NCBI RefSeq assembly: GCF_900067135.1
Contig: NZ_FJUR01000001.1
Span: forward strand, 3,227,501-3,291,500
DNA: 64,000 nucleotides
Reading direction: 5' to 3'
DNA from: Rhizobium sp. 9140
GTDB lineage: Bacteria > Pseudomonadota > Alphaproteobacteria > Rhizobiales > Rhizobiaceae
The position numbers and the translations under genes are program-made. The notes under the pieces are model-generated. The model ran no database searches, was not told the DNA's origin, and saw only the letters and a list, made by a program, of their open reading frames with translations. Shown here in pieces: positions 33,037 through 42,615 of the stretch (within the stretch, counting starts at the first letter, position 1; each line of letters starts with the position of its first letter).

Positions 33037-34055
33037 TTCGCTTTGCTCTCCGCAGGCTTGGTGGCGGCATTCGACCGGGAGAAGAAGGCAAGCGTACCTT
33101 GCAGCTTGGGCGATTGCAGAACCAGAATGAAGACGATGATCGCCGCCTTGATGATCAGGTTGAACTCCGGCGGGAAGCCCGAGAGCAGAATGCCGGTATT
33201 GATCGACTGGATGATCATGGCGCCGAGCAGCGAGGCCGCGATGGAGAACCGGCCGCCAAGCAGCGATGTGCCGCCGATGACGACCGCAAGGATCGCGTCG
33301 AGTTCGAGCCAGAGCCCGGCATTGTTGGCATCGGCACCGCGAATATCGGCGGCCGCGATGATGCCGGCAACGGAGGCGCAGAGGCCCGAAAGGACATAGG
33401 CCGCGATCAGCAGCACAGGGGTCGAGACCCCCGCAAGCGTGCTCGCCCGGCGATTGACGCCGACGGCCTCGATCAGCATGCCGAGCGCGGTGCGCCGCAC
33501 CAGGAGAGCGACGAGAATGCCGGCCGTGATCCAGATGACGATCGGCATGGGTAGGCCAAACAGAGAGCCGCTGCCGATGAAGATCAGGCCTTCGTCGTTG
33601 AAAGTCAGGATGGCGCCATTGGTCACCATCTGCGCGATGCCACGCCCGGCCACCATCAGCACCAGCGTGGCAATGATCGGCTGGATATCGAGGATGGCGA
33701 CGAGGATGCCGTTCCAAAGGCCGCACAAGACACCGACGCCGACCGTGACCAGCAGCGTGGCCGGCAGCGAATAGCCGGAGGTGATGGCAGAGGCCGCAAC
33801 AGCCCCGCAGATCGCCATGACGGCACCGACGGAAAGGTCGATGCCCTTGGTGGCGATAACCACAGTCATGCCGATCGCCAGGAGCGCCACCGGCGCGCCG
33901 CGATTGAGGATATCGATCAGCGAGCCGTAAAGCCGACCGTTCTGGACCTGGAGATTGAAGAAGCCGGGAAAGGCGATCGACACGAGGCCAAGGATGATGG
34001 CGAGTGCGATGAACTGCGGCAGAAGCCGCTTGCCGTAAAGGCCGAGCATGGACAT
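33033..34055 (-). CDS. sugar ABC transporter permease, YtfT/RbsC type
   Basis: 340 residues with the same family architecture: GMTVVIATKGIDLSVGAVMA and VVIGGTSLLGGRFS are the conserved membrane and cytoplasmic motifs. It is the second half of a heterodimeric sugar permease. It overlaps the ATPase gene by one base (TAATG) and the next permease by four bases, so stoichiometric synthesis is expected. The C-terminus is Lys/Ala-rich (SNAATKPAESKAK). Confidence 0.9.
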   Translation of the reverse strand: MSMLGLYGKRLLPQFIALAIILGLVSIAFPGFFNLQVQNGRLYGSLIDILNRGAPVALLAIGMTVVIATKGIDLSVGAVMAICGAVAASAITSGYSLPATLLVTVGVGVLCGLWNGILVAILDIQPIIATLVLMVAGRGIAQMVTNGAILTFNDEGLIFIGSGSLFGLPMPIVIWITAGILVALLVRRTALGMLIEAVGVNRRASTLAGVSTPVLLIAAYVLSGLCASVAGIIAAADIRGADANNAGLWLELDAILAVVIGGTSLLGGRFSIAASLLGAMIIQSINTGILLSGFPPEFNLIIKAAIIVFILVLQSPKLQGTLAFFSRSNAATKPAESKAK

Positions 34056-35605
34056 TACGCGATCTCCCCGGCTGCGGTAGATATCTGAGCCGGCGTCTTC
34101 GCCGGTCCGGCAATCGTATTGACGATGCTGTCCGTGGTAATCTCGGCACCCGTCAGCTCGGCCACATGCTGCTGGTCGCGCAGCACGATCACGCGGTGGC
34201 TGTAGACCACCAGTTCCTCGATTTCAGACGAGATCACGATGAGCGACATGCCTTTCTCGCAGAGCGTTTCGATGAGCCGGATGATTTCGGCATGGGCACC
34301 GACATCGATGCCACGCGTCGGCTCGTCGAGAATGAGGAATTCAGGGTTGGTTGCGAGCCAGCGGGCAAGGATCGCCTTCTGCTGGTTGCCGCCGGAAAGA
34401 AGTCGGATGGGCTTTTCCGCGTCGGTCGTGCGGATATCGAGCGCCTTGATGTATTCGGCCGCCAAACGGTCCTGTTCGGCCCGCGCGATGGGTCGCGCCC
34501 AGCCACGCCGGGCCTGAAGGGCCAGCGCGATGTTCTCACGCACCGAGAGGTCGCCGATGATCCCATCGGTCTTGCGATCCTCGGGGCAGAAGCCGAACTT
34601 CTGGCGGATGGCGGCACGCGGTGACGACAGATCCGCCGCCTTGCCGTCGATCGTGGCGGTGCCGCTGTCGGCACGTCGGGCGCCGAACATGACCTCAGCC
34701 GTTTCGGTGCGACCGGAGCCGAGCAGCCCGGCAATGCCGATGACCTCGCCCGCCTTGACGTCGAGATCGAACGGATTGATGCGCCCCTTGCGGCCGAAGT
34801 CACGGAACTGGAAGCGCACCGGACCATCGGCGACCTTTGCGGCGCCTGCCTCGTCATGCACCTCTGCGGCCAGTTCGCGGCCGAGCATCATGGCGATCAG
34901 CTCGCGCCGCTCGAGGCTTGCCGTGTCGCGCGTGCCGACCAGCTGGCCGTTGCGCAGGATGGTGACGCGGTCGGTGATCTCGTAGACCTGCTCAAGGAAG
35001 TGGGTGATGAAAATGATGCCGAGCCCCCTCGCCTTCAGCCGCCGCACGACGCGAAACAGCATGGCGACTTCGTGGGCATCGAGGCTGGCGGTGGGTTCGT
35101 CGAGGATCAGGACCTTGCCCGAAACATCGACGGCGCGGGCAATGGCGATCACCTGCTGGATGGCGACGGAAAAACTATCGAGACCGGCGGTCACATCGAT
35201 GTCGAGCTCGTAGTCGGCCAGCAGCGTCCGCGCCTTGCGGTTGACGGCGCCCGTATCGATCAGGCCGAACCGGCGGGGCTGACGTCCGAGGAAGAGGTTT
35301 TCGGCGACGCTCAGATTGGGCAGGAGGTTGACCTCCTGATAGACGGTGCCGATACCAAGCCGCTGTGCGTCGAGCGTATCGCGGGGGTCGATTTCCGTGC
35401 CATCGAGCAGGATCGTGCCGCCGTCGCGGTGGTAGGCACCCGTCAGGCACTTCACCAGCGTGGACTTGCCCGCGCCGTTTTCGCCGAGAAGCGCATGCAC
35501 CTCGCCGCGCCGGAGCGTGAAATCGACCTGGCTGAGCGCCTTGGCACCCGGAAACACCTTGTCGATGCGGTTGGCGGATAGAACGGTATCCGGATCTGGC
35601 TGCAT
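34055..35605 (-). CDS. sugar ABC transporter ATPase with two NBDs, YtfR/AraG type
   Basis: 516 residues made of two fused nucleotide-binding domains. The first has Walker A GENGAGKST and Walker B LILDEPTASLD. The second has the usual relaxed GLLGSGRTE Walker A of this family, LSGGNQQKAILARWL signature and LILDEPTRGIDVG. It energises uptake of a sugar by the two downstream permeases. ATG 35605 has GGGAGGG immediately upstream, which is stronger than the alternative at 35626. Confidence 0.95.
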   Translation of the reverse strand: MQPDPDTVLSANRIDKVFPGAKALSQVDFTLRRGEVHALLGENGAGKSTLVKCLTGAYHRDGGTILLDGTEIDPRDTLDAQRLGIGTVYQEVNLLPNLSVAENLFLGRQPRRFGLIDTGAVNRKARTLLADYELDIDVTAGLDSFSVAIQQVIAIARAVDVSGKVLILDEPTASLDAHEVAMLFRVVRRLKARGLGIIFITHFLEQVYEITDRVTILRNGQLVGTRDTASLERRELIAMMLGRELAAEVHDEAGAAKVADGPVRFQFRDFGRKGRINPFDLDVKAGEVIGIAGLLGSGRTETAEVMFGARRADSGTATIDGKAADLSSPRAAIRQKFGFCPEDRKTDGIIGDLSVRENIALALQARRGWARPIARAEQDRLAAEYIKALDIRTTDAEKPIRLLSGGNQQKAILARWLATNPEFLILDEPTRGIDVGAHAEIIRLIETLCEKGMSLIVISSEIEELVVYSHRVIVLRDQQHVAELTGAEITTDSIVNTIAGPAKTPAQISTAAGEIA

Positions 35606-35788
35606 GATCCCTCCCGGAGCGCCCATCGGCGTTCATGCGCCGGGATCGCTCCAATGCTGTCAGTGGATGCTGTATCGCCCGTTCGGGCCTGCCCCTCCGA
35701 CATACGCATTGGGAAAAGCCGGATATACGGTGCGACGGCGGCCGGGCGCACTGGAACGAAGCGCGTCATTGCCGACCGGCAGAAATGA

Positions 35789-35856
35789 ACCGGCGGAGGC
35801 CTCCGCTCCCGCCGGTCGCATGCTGGAACCCTTCGCCCGGATGTGAGAATCCGGGC
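35789..35856 (-). repeat. two stem-loops in the binding protein-ATPase gap
   Basis: A long stem (ACCGGCGG 35789-35796 with CCGCCGGT 35809-35816, internal palindrome GGAGGCCTCC) and a second stem (GCCCGGAT 35835-35842 with ATCCGGGC 35849-35856) lie in the 263-base gap after the binding protein gene. No T-run follows. Such stem-loops often protect the abundant binding-protein mRNA and reduce expression of downstream ABC genes. The rest of the gap shows nothing recognisable. Confidence 0.6.
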
Positions 35857-35868
35857 TTGGGAGATGTC

Positions 35869-36831
35869 TTAGTAACCGAGGCCCTTCTTGGCTTCGTACA
35901 CCTTCTGCGGCTCGTCGGCCTGGGTGTAGAGCTTGGATTCCGTCTGGATCCACTTCGGCGGCTCCTTGCCGTCCTTCTTGAAGGCGGCGAGAGCGTCGAA
36001 GGCCGGGCCGGCCATGTTCGGGGTCAGCTCGACCGTCGCATTGGCTTCGCCGGCGGCCATGGCCTGGAAGATATCCGGCACGGCGTCGATGGAGACGACG
36101 AGAATGTCGGTGCCGGGCTTCAGGCCGGCTTCCTTGATGGCCTGGATCGCACCGACGGCCATGTCGTCATTGTGGGCGTAGAGTGCGCAGATATTCTTGC
36201 CGCCGTTCTCAGCCTTCAGGAAGCTTTCCATGACTTCCTTGCCCTTGGTGCGGGTAAAGTCGCCGGTCTGCGAGCGCACGATCTTGAGATTGTCGTGCCC
36301 CTTCAGCGCTTCTTCGAAGCCCTTCTTGCGGTCGATGGCCGGCGACGATCCTGTCGTGCCCTGAAGCTCGACGACATTGCACGGCTTGCCGGCGGTCGTA
36401 TCGACCAGCCACTTGCCGGCGACATTGCCTTCATGCACGAGATCCGACGTGACGGCCGTCATGTAGAGGCTCTTGTCGGCATCGACGGTACGGTCGAGCA
36501 GGATGACCGGAATTTCGGCATCCTTGGCTTCGCCGAGGACTTCGTCCCAGCCGGTCGCGACGACGGGCGCCACGAAGATCGCATCGACGCCCTGTGCGAT
36601 GAACGAGCGAAGCGCCTTGATCTGGTTTTCCTGCTTCTGCTGGGCATCGGCGAACTTCAGGTCGATGCCGCGCTTTTCGGCTTCCTGCTTCGTCACCGTG
36701 GTTTCTGCCGCGCGCCAGCCGGACTCCGAACCGATCTGCGAAAAGCCGACCGTCATGTCGGCAGCGGATACGCTCGAGAAAACGCAGCCAGCGAGAACTG
36801 TTGCACAGCTAAGTGCCTTAACAAACTTCAT
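35869..36831 (-). CDS. sugar ABC transporter solute-binding protein, YtfQ-like
   Basis: 320 residues with signal peptide MKFVKALSCATVLAGCVFSSVSA cleaved before ADMTVG. The mature protein is a type-I periplasmic sugar-binding protein very like E. coli YtfQ (galactofuranose): VGFSQIGSESGWRAAE, DAIFVAPVVATGWDEVL, VVELQGTTGSSPAIDRKKG and ELTPNMAGPAFDAL are near-identical landmarks. Next to araBAD it probably takes L-arabinose, perhaps its furanose form; galactofuranose remains possible. GGAGGAAA precedes the ATG. It has its own promoter, since a terminator separates it from araD. Confidence 0.9.
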   Translation of the reverse strand: MKFVKALSCATVLAGCVFSSVSAADMTVGFSQIGSESGWRAAETTVTKQEAEKRGIDLKFADAQQKQENQIKALRSFIAQGVDAIFVAPVVATGWDEVLGEAKDAEIPVILLDRTVDADKSLYMTAVTSDLVHEGNVAGKWLVDTTAGKPCNVVELQGTTGSSPAIDRKKGFEEALKGHDNLKIVRSQTGDFTRTKGKEVMESFLKAENGGKNICALYAHNDDMAVGAIQAIKEAGLKPGTDILVVSIDAVPDIFQAMAAGEANATVELTPNMAGPAFDALAAFKKDGKEPPKWIQTESKLYTQADEPQKVYEAKKGLGY

Positions 36832-36868
36832 GATTTCCTCCCAAAAATCGCTCCTCAGCGATGGCCGT

Positions 36869-36897
36869 ATATAGTCATACAATATGACTTTTGTAAA
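36869..36897 (-). promoter_or_regulatory. promoter and palindromic operator of the sugar importer operon
   Basis: On the minus strand TTTACA (-35, 36892-36897) is followed after 17 bases by CTATAT (-10, 36869-36874). A perfect palindrome GTCATACAATATGAC (36874-36888) fills the spacer, and ACTTTTG (plus strand 36887-36893) overlaps the -35. Similar sequence recurs before araB and tal. Confidence 0.6.
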
Positions 36898-36979
36898 GTG
36901 GATGCGTGCGTCAAAATGCAACCATCCGACATTTTTCACGCACGTTTTTACGCACCATTCGACTTCCCCCGGCGCATGC

Positions 36980-37008
36980 AAAAACACCCGCGTCGTGAGA
37001 CGCGGGTG
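36980..37008 (-). terminator. rho-independent terminator after araD
   Basis: Perfect ten-base stem CACCCGCGTC (36985-36994) and GACGCGGGTG (36999-37008) with loop GTGA. On the minus strand it is followed by TTTTTG. It ends the araBAD transcript 17 bases after the araD stop. Confidence 0.95.
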
Positions 37009-37024
37009 ATGTATATTCAATGGC

Positions 37025-37738
37025 TTAGGACTTGGTTTTGCTGTCGCTCTGGCCGTAATAGGCACCAGGCCCGTGCTTACGCTTGAAGTGCTTGGCGAGC
37101 AGTTCCGGCTCGATCTGTGGCAGCTTCGGCGCGAGTTGCAAGGACATCATCGCCATATGCGCGATGCACTCGACGGCGACCGCGACTTCCACCGCCTTCG
37201 CCACCGTCTTACCCCAGGTGAACGGCGCGTGGCGATTGACGAGGACGCCCGGAAAATCGAGCGGATCGGCATTGCCAAAGCACTCCACAATGACGTTGCC
37301 GGTCTCCCACTCATAGGCCGTGCCGATCTCTTCGGCCGTCATCTTACGGGTCACCGGGATATCGCCGTTGAAGTAGTCGGCATGCGTCGTCCCGAAGATG
37401 GGGATCGGCATGCCGGCCTGCGCGAAGGCGGTGGCGTGCGAGGAATGCGTGTGCACCACGCCGCCGATTTCCTCGAAAGCCATCAGCAGGCGGCGATGTG
37501 TCGGCGTGTCGGAGGACGGGTTGAGCGTCCCCTCCACCCGCTTGCCGTCGAAGTCGACGATCACCATGTCCTCAACCGTCATCGCGGTATAATCGACGCC
37601 GCTCGGCTTGATCGCGAAGACGCCGCGAGCGCGGTCGACCGCGCTCGCATTGCCGAAGGTCAGGTTGATCAGGCCGTGGCGCGGCAGCGAAACATTTGCC
37701 TCGTAAGCTTCGCGCTTCAGTTCCGTATAGACCGACAT
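37025..37738 (-). CDS. araD: L-ribulose-5-phosphate 4-epimerase
   Basis: 237 residues of the class-II aldolase fold. GNASAVDRARGVFAIKPSGVDY, here partly quoted, is the substrate phosphate region; the zinc ligands are in VVHTHSSHAT and the later His in NRHAPFTWG. It converts L-ribulose 5-phosphate to D-xylulose 5-phosphate, the last step of the bacterial L-arabinose isomerase pathway. ATG 37738 lies seven bases after araA. It is last in the araB-araA-araD operon and is followed by a strong terminator. Confidence 0.95.
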   Translation of the reverse strand: MSVYTELKREAYEANVSLPRHGLINLTFGNASAVDRARGVFAIKPSGVDYTAMTVEDMVIVDFDGKRVEGTLNPSSDTPTHRRLLMAFEEIGGVVHTHSSHATAFAQAGMPIPIFGTTHADYFNGDIPVTRKMTAEEIGTAYEWETGNVIVECFGNADPLDFPGVLVNRHAPFTWGKTVAKAVEVAVAVECIAHMAMMSLQLAPKLPQIEPELLAKHFKRKHGPGAYYGQSDSKTKS

Positions 37739-37745
37739 GACGCCC

Positions 37746-39254
37746 TCAGCCCCGGATGCCGCGGGCGAAGTGGTAGTACACCTCGTTGTTGCGCAGGTCC
37801 TGCTTGAAGGCAGGCAGCGTCGTGTCGTCGTTGATGACGGCAAGCTCGATGCCGGCGATGGTGGCGAAATCCTCCAGCATTTCCGTGGTCACGTCATAGC
37901 TGTAGACCGTGTGGTGCGCGCCGCCGGCGAGAATCCACGAGGTGCACGCCGTCTTGAAGTCCGGCTTGCACTCCCAGACGGCACGGGCGACCGGCAGCTT
38001 CGGCAGATCGGGATGCTCGACGGACGTGACTTCGTTGACCAGCAGGCGGAAGCGGTTGCCGAGATCGATCAGCGATGCGTTCAGCGCCGGGCCTTTGATG
38101 GCGTCGAACACGAGACGGACCGGATCGTCCTTGCCGCCGATGCCGAGCGCGTGGATCTCGACGGACGGCGTGCCGCTGGCAATCGTCGGGCAGATTTCCA
38201 GCATGTGCGAGCCGAGAACCTGCTCGGAGCCGGGCGCCATATGGTAGGTGTAGTCTTCCATGAAGGAAGTCGCGCCGGTCAGGCCTTCGCCCATGACCTT
38301 CAGCGCGCGCAGGAGCGCGGACGTTTTCCAGTCGCCTTCGCCGGCAAAGCCGTAGCCGTCTGCCATCAGGCGTTGCGGCGCCATGCCGGGAAGCTGGGTC
38401 AGGCCGTGCAGGTCTTCGAAGGTGGTGGTGAAGCCCTTGAAGCCGCCTTCTTCAAGGAAGGCGCGGATGCCGAGTTCCTGACGCGCATTGTAAAGCAGCG
38501 ATTCGTGACGGGCGCCACCTTCGTCAAGCTCCGGCACGACGTTGTAGACCTTGACGTATTCGGCAGCGAGCGCCTTCACGTCCTCGTCGCTGACGGCGTT
38601 CATGCGGGCGGCGAGATCGCCGATGCCGTAGGTGTTGACCGAGAAGCCGAAGGCCATTTCAGCCGAAACCTTGTCGCCATCGGTGACGGAAACGAAGCGC
38701 ATGTTGTCGCCGAAGCGGCAGAAGCGGGCGCCCTGCCAGTCATGCCAGGCGCGAACGGCACGGATCCAGGCGTCGATGCGCTGGTGGACTTCCGGGTCCG
38801 TCCAGTGGCCGACGACGACCTTGCGGCCGAGGCGCAGGCGGGTGTGCAGGAAACCGGCTTCGCGGTCGCCATGCGCCGACTGGTTCAGGTTCATGTAGTC
38901 CATGTCGATCGTCGCCCAGGGCAGTTCGCGATCGTACTGGGTGTGGAGATGCAGGAACGGCTTGTTCAGCTGCGCAAGGCCACGAATCCACATCTTGGCA
39001 GGCGAGAAAGTGTGCATCCAGAGGATGAGACCGGCGCATTCCGCATCGGCATTGGCTTCGATGCAAAGATCAGCGGCCTGTTCTGGCGTCGTTACGATCG
39101 GGCGGCAGACGATGTCCAGCGGGAAATTGCCGGTATCGTGGAGCGCCTTTGCAATTTCCTCGGCATGCGCCGTGACCTGCTGCAGCGCTTCCGGGCCATA
39201 GAGATGCTGCGATCCGCAGACGAACCAGATTTTAGCGGGCTTCAAACCAAACAT
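37746..39254 (-). CDS. araA: L-arabinose isomerase
   Basis: 502 residues, the usual length of AraA. It begins [20 protein letters not shown] and contains [19 protein letters not shown] and [12 protein letters not shown], both hallmark segments; metal-binding Glu and His residues are in the later [15 protein letters not shown] and SHMLEICP regions. It converts L-arabinose to L-ribulose in the cytoplasm with a divalent metal. An AAGGA site precedes the ATG. It sits between araB and araD. Confidence 0.97.
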   Translation of the reverse strand: MFGLKPAKIWFVCGSQHLYGPEALQQVTAHAEEIAKALHDTGNFPLDIVCRPIVTTPEQAADLCIEANADAECAGLILWMHTFSPAKMWIRGLAQLNKPFLHLHTQYDRELPWATIDMDYMNLNQSAHGDREAGFLHTRLRLGRKVVVGHWTDPEVHQRIDAWIRAVRAWHDWQGARFCRFGDNMRFVSVTDGDKVSAEMAFGFSVNTYGIGDLAARMNAVSDEDVKALAAEYVKVYNVVPELDEGGARHESLLYNARQELGIRAFLEEGGFKGFTTTFEDLHGLTQLPGMAPQRLMADGYGFAGEGDWKTSALLRALKVMGEGLTGATSFMEDYTYHMAPGSEQVLGSHMLEICPTIASGTPSVEIHALGIGGKDDPVRLVFDAIKGPALNASLIDLGNRFRLLVNEVTSVEHPDLPKLPVARAVWECKPDFKTACTSWILAGGAHHTVYSYDVTTEMLEDFATIAGIELAVINDDTTLPAFKQDLRNNEVYYHFARGIRG

Positions 39255-39304
39255 CGTATCAGTCCTTGTTGTCTATCCTGTCGCACCCGAGAGGCGCGGA
39301 ATTA

Positions 39305-40966
39305 TCAGCTGTTGGCGGCGTATTTGATGTCGATAAGGCTCTTCATCAGGCCCGAGAGGTCGGCCTGCTTGTTCAGACCGCCGAAGCTGTCATGCAGTTC
39401 GCGGTAGAGCCTGTAGAGGTCATTATAGACGGACTCGTTTTCGGCGATCGGCGTGTAGCGCTCCTCGCGCAGCGACGTCATGGCAGACTGCGCGGTTTCG
39501 AAATCGGCATGCCCGCCGGCAAGAACCGACGCCGCGATGGCGCCACCGAGCGCGCAGGTCTGGCTGGAACCGGCCACCAGCATGGTGCAGCCGGTCACGT
39601 CGGCATAGATCTGCATCAGCATCGGGTTCTTTTCGGCAATGCCGCCGGTGCAGACGACGCGGTCGACCGCTACACCATATTCCCGGATGCGCTCGATGAT
39701 GGCGCGCGCGCCGAAGGCCGTCGCTTCGACCAGCGCGCGATAGATCTCGGCGCGGGTCGTGTAGAGCGTCTGCCCGAGGATCAGGCCCGACAGGCGCTGA
39801 TCAACGAGGATGGTGCGGTTGCCGTTGTTCCAGTCGAGCGCCAGCAGGCCGGTCTGGCCGGGCTTCAGCTGTTCGGCTTCCGCCGTCAGTTCGCCATGCA
39901 GCGCGCCGGAGCCGCCGCAGACGCCCTCGACCCACCATTTGAAGATATCGCCCACGGCCGACTGTCCGGCCTCGACGCCGAAGAAGCCGGGCAGGATCGA
40001 GCCTTCCACGATGCCGCAGATGCCAGGAATATCGCCCGGCTGCGTCTTCACCGGCACGACGGCGCAGTCGCAGGTGGAGGTGCCGATGACCTTGACCAGC
40101 GTGCCTTCCTCGACGCCGCAGCCGATGGCGCCGTAATGAACGTCGAACGCACCGACGGCGATCGGGATGCCCGCGGGGAGACCCAGCTTACCGGCCCATT
40201 CTGCGGACAGCGCACCCGCCGGGGTCGCGGCGTCATAGGCCTTGTCGTAGAGCCGGTCGCGCAGTTCGGCGATCTCAGGAGCGAGCATCGCCAGGAATTC
40301 CTTGTCCGGCAGCCCGTTCCACGCCGTGTTGTAGAGCGCCTTGTGACCCGCCGCGCAAACGCCGCGCACGATGTCGCGGGGGTTCTCGACGCCAGCCAAT
40401 ACGGATGGGACCCAATCGGCCAGCTCCACCCAGGAATGCGCCGCTGCGAACACGTCGGGGGCGACCGTCAGGCAGCGCCAGATCTTCGACCACCACCATT
40501 CCGAGGAATAGGTCGAGCCGACCATCGCGATATATTGCGGGCGATGTTCGCCGGCGAGTTCCGTGATGCGGGCCGCCTCGCGCCAGCTCGTATGGTCCTT
40601 CCACAACCAGCACTGCGCATTCGGGTTGGACTGGAACTCCGGCAGCATGCCGAGCGCCTGATTGCTCGCATCCACCGGAAGCGGGCTTGATCCCGTGCTG
40701 TCGACACCGATGCCGGCGACCTTCGACACGTCGAAATCCGGTTGCGAAACGGCCTGCTCCAACGCCCGCGCCACGCTTTCCTGAAGACCGTAGAGATAAT
40801 CGGCCGGGCTCTGGCGGGCGACATTGTGGTCGCGGGGATCGAGCAGCACGCCCTGCGTCCCGCTCGGGTAATCCACGACGCCCGTGCCGTATTCCTTGCC
40901 GTCGGACGCGCGCACGATGAGGGCGCGAACCGAGTTGGTGCCGTAGTCGATACCGAGAGTGAACAT
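39305..40966 (-). CDS. araB: ribulokinase
   Basis: 553 residues of the FGGY carbohydrate kinase family. The N-terminal phosphate-binding motif is GIDYGTNSVRALIV; VGIDSTGSS-type text appears as IGVDSTGSSPLP, and the second domain has IGTSTCDCAVVP and CTGGIAEKNPMLMQ. It phosphorylates L-ribulose. GGAG precedes the ATG. It is the first gene of the minus-strand ara operon, with a leader of about 250 bases that holds an inverted repeat CTGCTGCGA (41014-41022) and TCGCAGCAG (41054-41062). Confidence 0.96.
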   Translation of the reverse strand: MFTLGIDYGTNSVRALIVRASDGKEYGTGVVDYPSGTQGVLLDPRDHNVARQSPADYLYGLQESVARALEQAVSQPDFDVSKVAGIGVDSTGSSPLPVDASNQALGMLPEFQSNPNAQCWLWKDHTSWREAARITELAGEHRPQYIAMVGSTYSSEWWWSKIWRCLTVAPDVFAAAHSWVELADWVPSVLAGVENPRDIVRGVCAAGHKALYNTAWNGLPDKEFLAMLAPEIAELRDRLYDKAYDAATPAGALSAEWAGKLGLPAGIPIAVGAFDVHYGAIGCGVEEGTLVKVIGTSTCDCAVVPVKTQPGDIPGICGIVEGSILPGFFGVEAGQSAVGDIFKWWVEGVCGGSGALHGELTAEAEQLKPGQTGLLALDWNNGNRTILVDQRLSGLILGQTLYTTRAEIYRALVEATAFGARAIIERIREYGVAVDRVVCTGGIAEKNPMLMQIYADVTGCTMLVAGSSQTCALGGAIAASVLAGGHADFETAQSAMTSLREERYTPIAENESVYNDLYRLYRELHDSFGGLNKQADLSGLMKSLIDIKYAANS

Positions 40967-41219
40967 GAAAGCTCCAGAAAAATGCGAATGTCAGCCAGCC
41001 GAGATGTCACGGACTGCTGCGACCGCAACGCGTCGTGCCGACACGCGCTGGGATCGCAGCAGAGACGTCATGTACGATGCGGCTCGACCTCTGGAACCGA
41101 CAACGCCCACCGTGCATGACGCGACCCGCGCAGCCGTGACAGCCCGCCGATCGCGCATGCACCGATATCCTGATTCCCCTCCCGAAGAATGCCGTTCCGC
41201 GAACGGTGCGGACAGAAAA

Positions 41220-41256
41220 ATCATATTGTAATACTTTTGTAAACAGGGAACTTTTG
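41220..41256 (-). promoter_or_regulatory. putative araB promoter/operator region
   Basis: On the minus strand TTTACA (41238-41243) precedes an AT-rich spacer containing TACAATATGA, which resembles the palindrome before the importer gene. ACTTTTG occurs twice on the plus strand (41233-41239 and 41250-41256), 17 bases apart. No good -10 is seen at the standard spacing, which suggests an activated promoter. Confidence 0.45.
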
Positions 41257-41323
41257 GTTTTCCGCATGGACGTCCTATGGCCTGCGGGAGCCGGTACAGA
41301 TTGCCACCGGAGCATGACAGCAA

Positions 41324-41353
41324 GAAAGCCGATGCATCAATGCACCGGCCTTC
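41324..41353 (-). terminator. terminator after transaldolase
   Basis: Stem GAAAGCCGATGCA (41324-41336) with TGCACCGGCCTTC (41341-41353), loop TCAA, two mismatches. On the minus strand it ends in CTTTCTTG, 29 bases after the transaldolase stop. Confidence 0.7.
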
Positions 41354-41381
41354 TTCAACATCGATCAGCGTTATCGCCTGC

Positions 41382-42338
41382 TTAGACAGCGAGACGCTTG
41401 GAAACCTGGCCCCGCAGCGCTTGCAGATCCTTGGCGAAAGCGCGGATGCCTTCGGAGAGCTTCTCGGTCGCCATCGCGTCTTCGTTCAGCATCCAGCGGA
41501 ACGTCTTTTCGTCCATGCGGATCTTGTCCACCGGCGTGACGTTCTCGGGCGAAAGCTTGCGCTCGAGCTTGCCTTCGTCCTTGGACAGTTCTTCGAGCAG
41601 CGCCGGGCTGATCGTCAGGCGGTCGCAACCGGCAAGGGCTTCGATCTCGCCGATATTGCGAAACGAGGCGCCCATGACGACGGTCTTGATGTCGTTGGCC
41701 TTGTAATAGTTGTAGATCTCGCGCACGGAGACGACGCCCGGATCGGTTTCCGAGGTGTACTTTTCGCCGGTGGACTTGACGTACCAGTCGAGGATTCGGC
41801 CGACGAACGGCGAAATCAGGAAAGCGTTGGCATCGGCGCAGGCAACCGCCTGGGCCATGCTGAAGAGCAGCGTCAGATTGCAGTCGATGCCTTCCTTTTG
41901 CAGCACTTCGGCCGCGCGGATACCTTCCCAGGTGGAAGCCAGCTTGATCAGGATACGGTCGCGTTCGATCCCGCGTTCCTTGTAGGCGGCGATGATCTTG
42001 CGGCCCTTATCGATCGACGCTTCGGTATCGAAGGAAAGGTCGGCATCGACCTCGGTCGAAACCCGGCCGGGGACCAGCTTGGCAAGCTCGGCGCCGACGG
42101 AAACGGCCAGACGGTCGGCGACGGCACGCACCAGGTCTTCATGATCCATCGACTGGGTCTTCGCCCAGGTCACGGCTTCCGCATTGATCTCGTCGAACAG
42201 CGGTGTTCCCAAAGCCTTCAGCACGATAGTCGGATTGGTCGTGCAATCCACCGGCTTGAGGCGGGCAACCGCCTCGATATCACCGGTGTCGGCCACAACG
42301 GTCGTGATGCCGCGTAATTGTTCCAGCTTGGACATCAT
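41382..42338 (-). CDS. tal: transaldolase
   Basis: 318 residues of the TalB type. Conserved segments are [33 protein letters not shown] (only in part quoted), and [16 protein letters not shown], where Lys132 forms the Schiff base. It moves a dihydroxyacetone unit between sugar phosphates in the non-oxidative pentose phosphate pathway, so it helps process the xylulose 5-phosphate made by AraD. It is transcribed alone, divergent from the SorC regulator, and ends in its own terminator. Confidence 0.96.
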   Translation of the reverse strand: MMSKLEQLRGITTVVADTGDIEAVARLKPVDCTTNPTIVLKALGTPLFDEINAEAVTWAKTQSMDHEDLVRAVADRLAVSVGAELAKLVPGRVSTEVDADLSFDTEASIDKGRKIIAAYKERGIERDRILIKLASTWEGIRAAEVLQKEGIDCNLTLLFSMAQAVACADANAFLISPFVGRILDWYVKSTGEKYTSETDPGVVSVREIYNYYKANDIKTVVMGASFRNIGEIEALAGCDRLTISPALLEELSKDEGKLERKLSPENVTPVDKIRMDEKTFRWMLNEDAMATEKLSEGIRAFAKDLQALRGQVSKRLAV

Positions 42339-42487
42339 CTTCGCCTTTCGTCATCTTTCGTCGGAGGGTCTTGCATGCGGCCTCTGCGGCGCGTCACTGC
42401 TGCCCTCGATAGGACCTCCGCCGCGGCGCGACGGATCATGAGACCGAACGGGAAAACGAGCATCGGGTTCCGCCTCCGGCATGTCCC

Positions 42488-42533
42488 GATATGAGTAGCT
42501 TGATGACTTTTGTCAAATCGTTTATTCAAAAGT
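42488..42533. promoter_or_regulatory. tal promoter and dyad operator between tal and the SorC regulator
   Basis: On the minus strand TTGACA (42511-42516), 17 bases and CATATC (42488-42493) form a good promoter for tal. ACTTTTG (42506-42512) and its inverse CAAAAGT (42527-42533) form a dyad between the divergent genes. The same heptamer occurs at the araB and importer promoters. Confidence 0.6.
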
Positions 42534-42615
42534 TGTGCCTCTCCTGCGAGAATTCCGGTAGGAAATCGTCTATCGGGGAGGCACCTCAGACCGCGATCCG
42601 CGGAAGGAAGACGCC

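Noticed and set aside
32068..34149. Apparent single 693-codon permease
   Set aside because: The upstream part is the off-frame reading of the second permease; the true gene starts at 33036 in an ATGA overlap.
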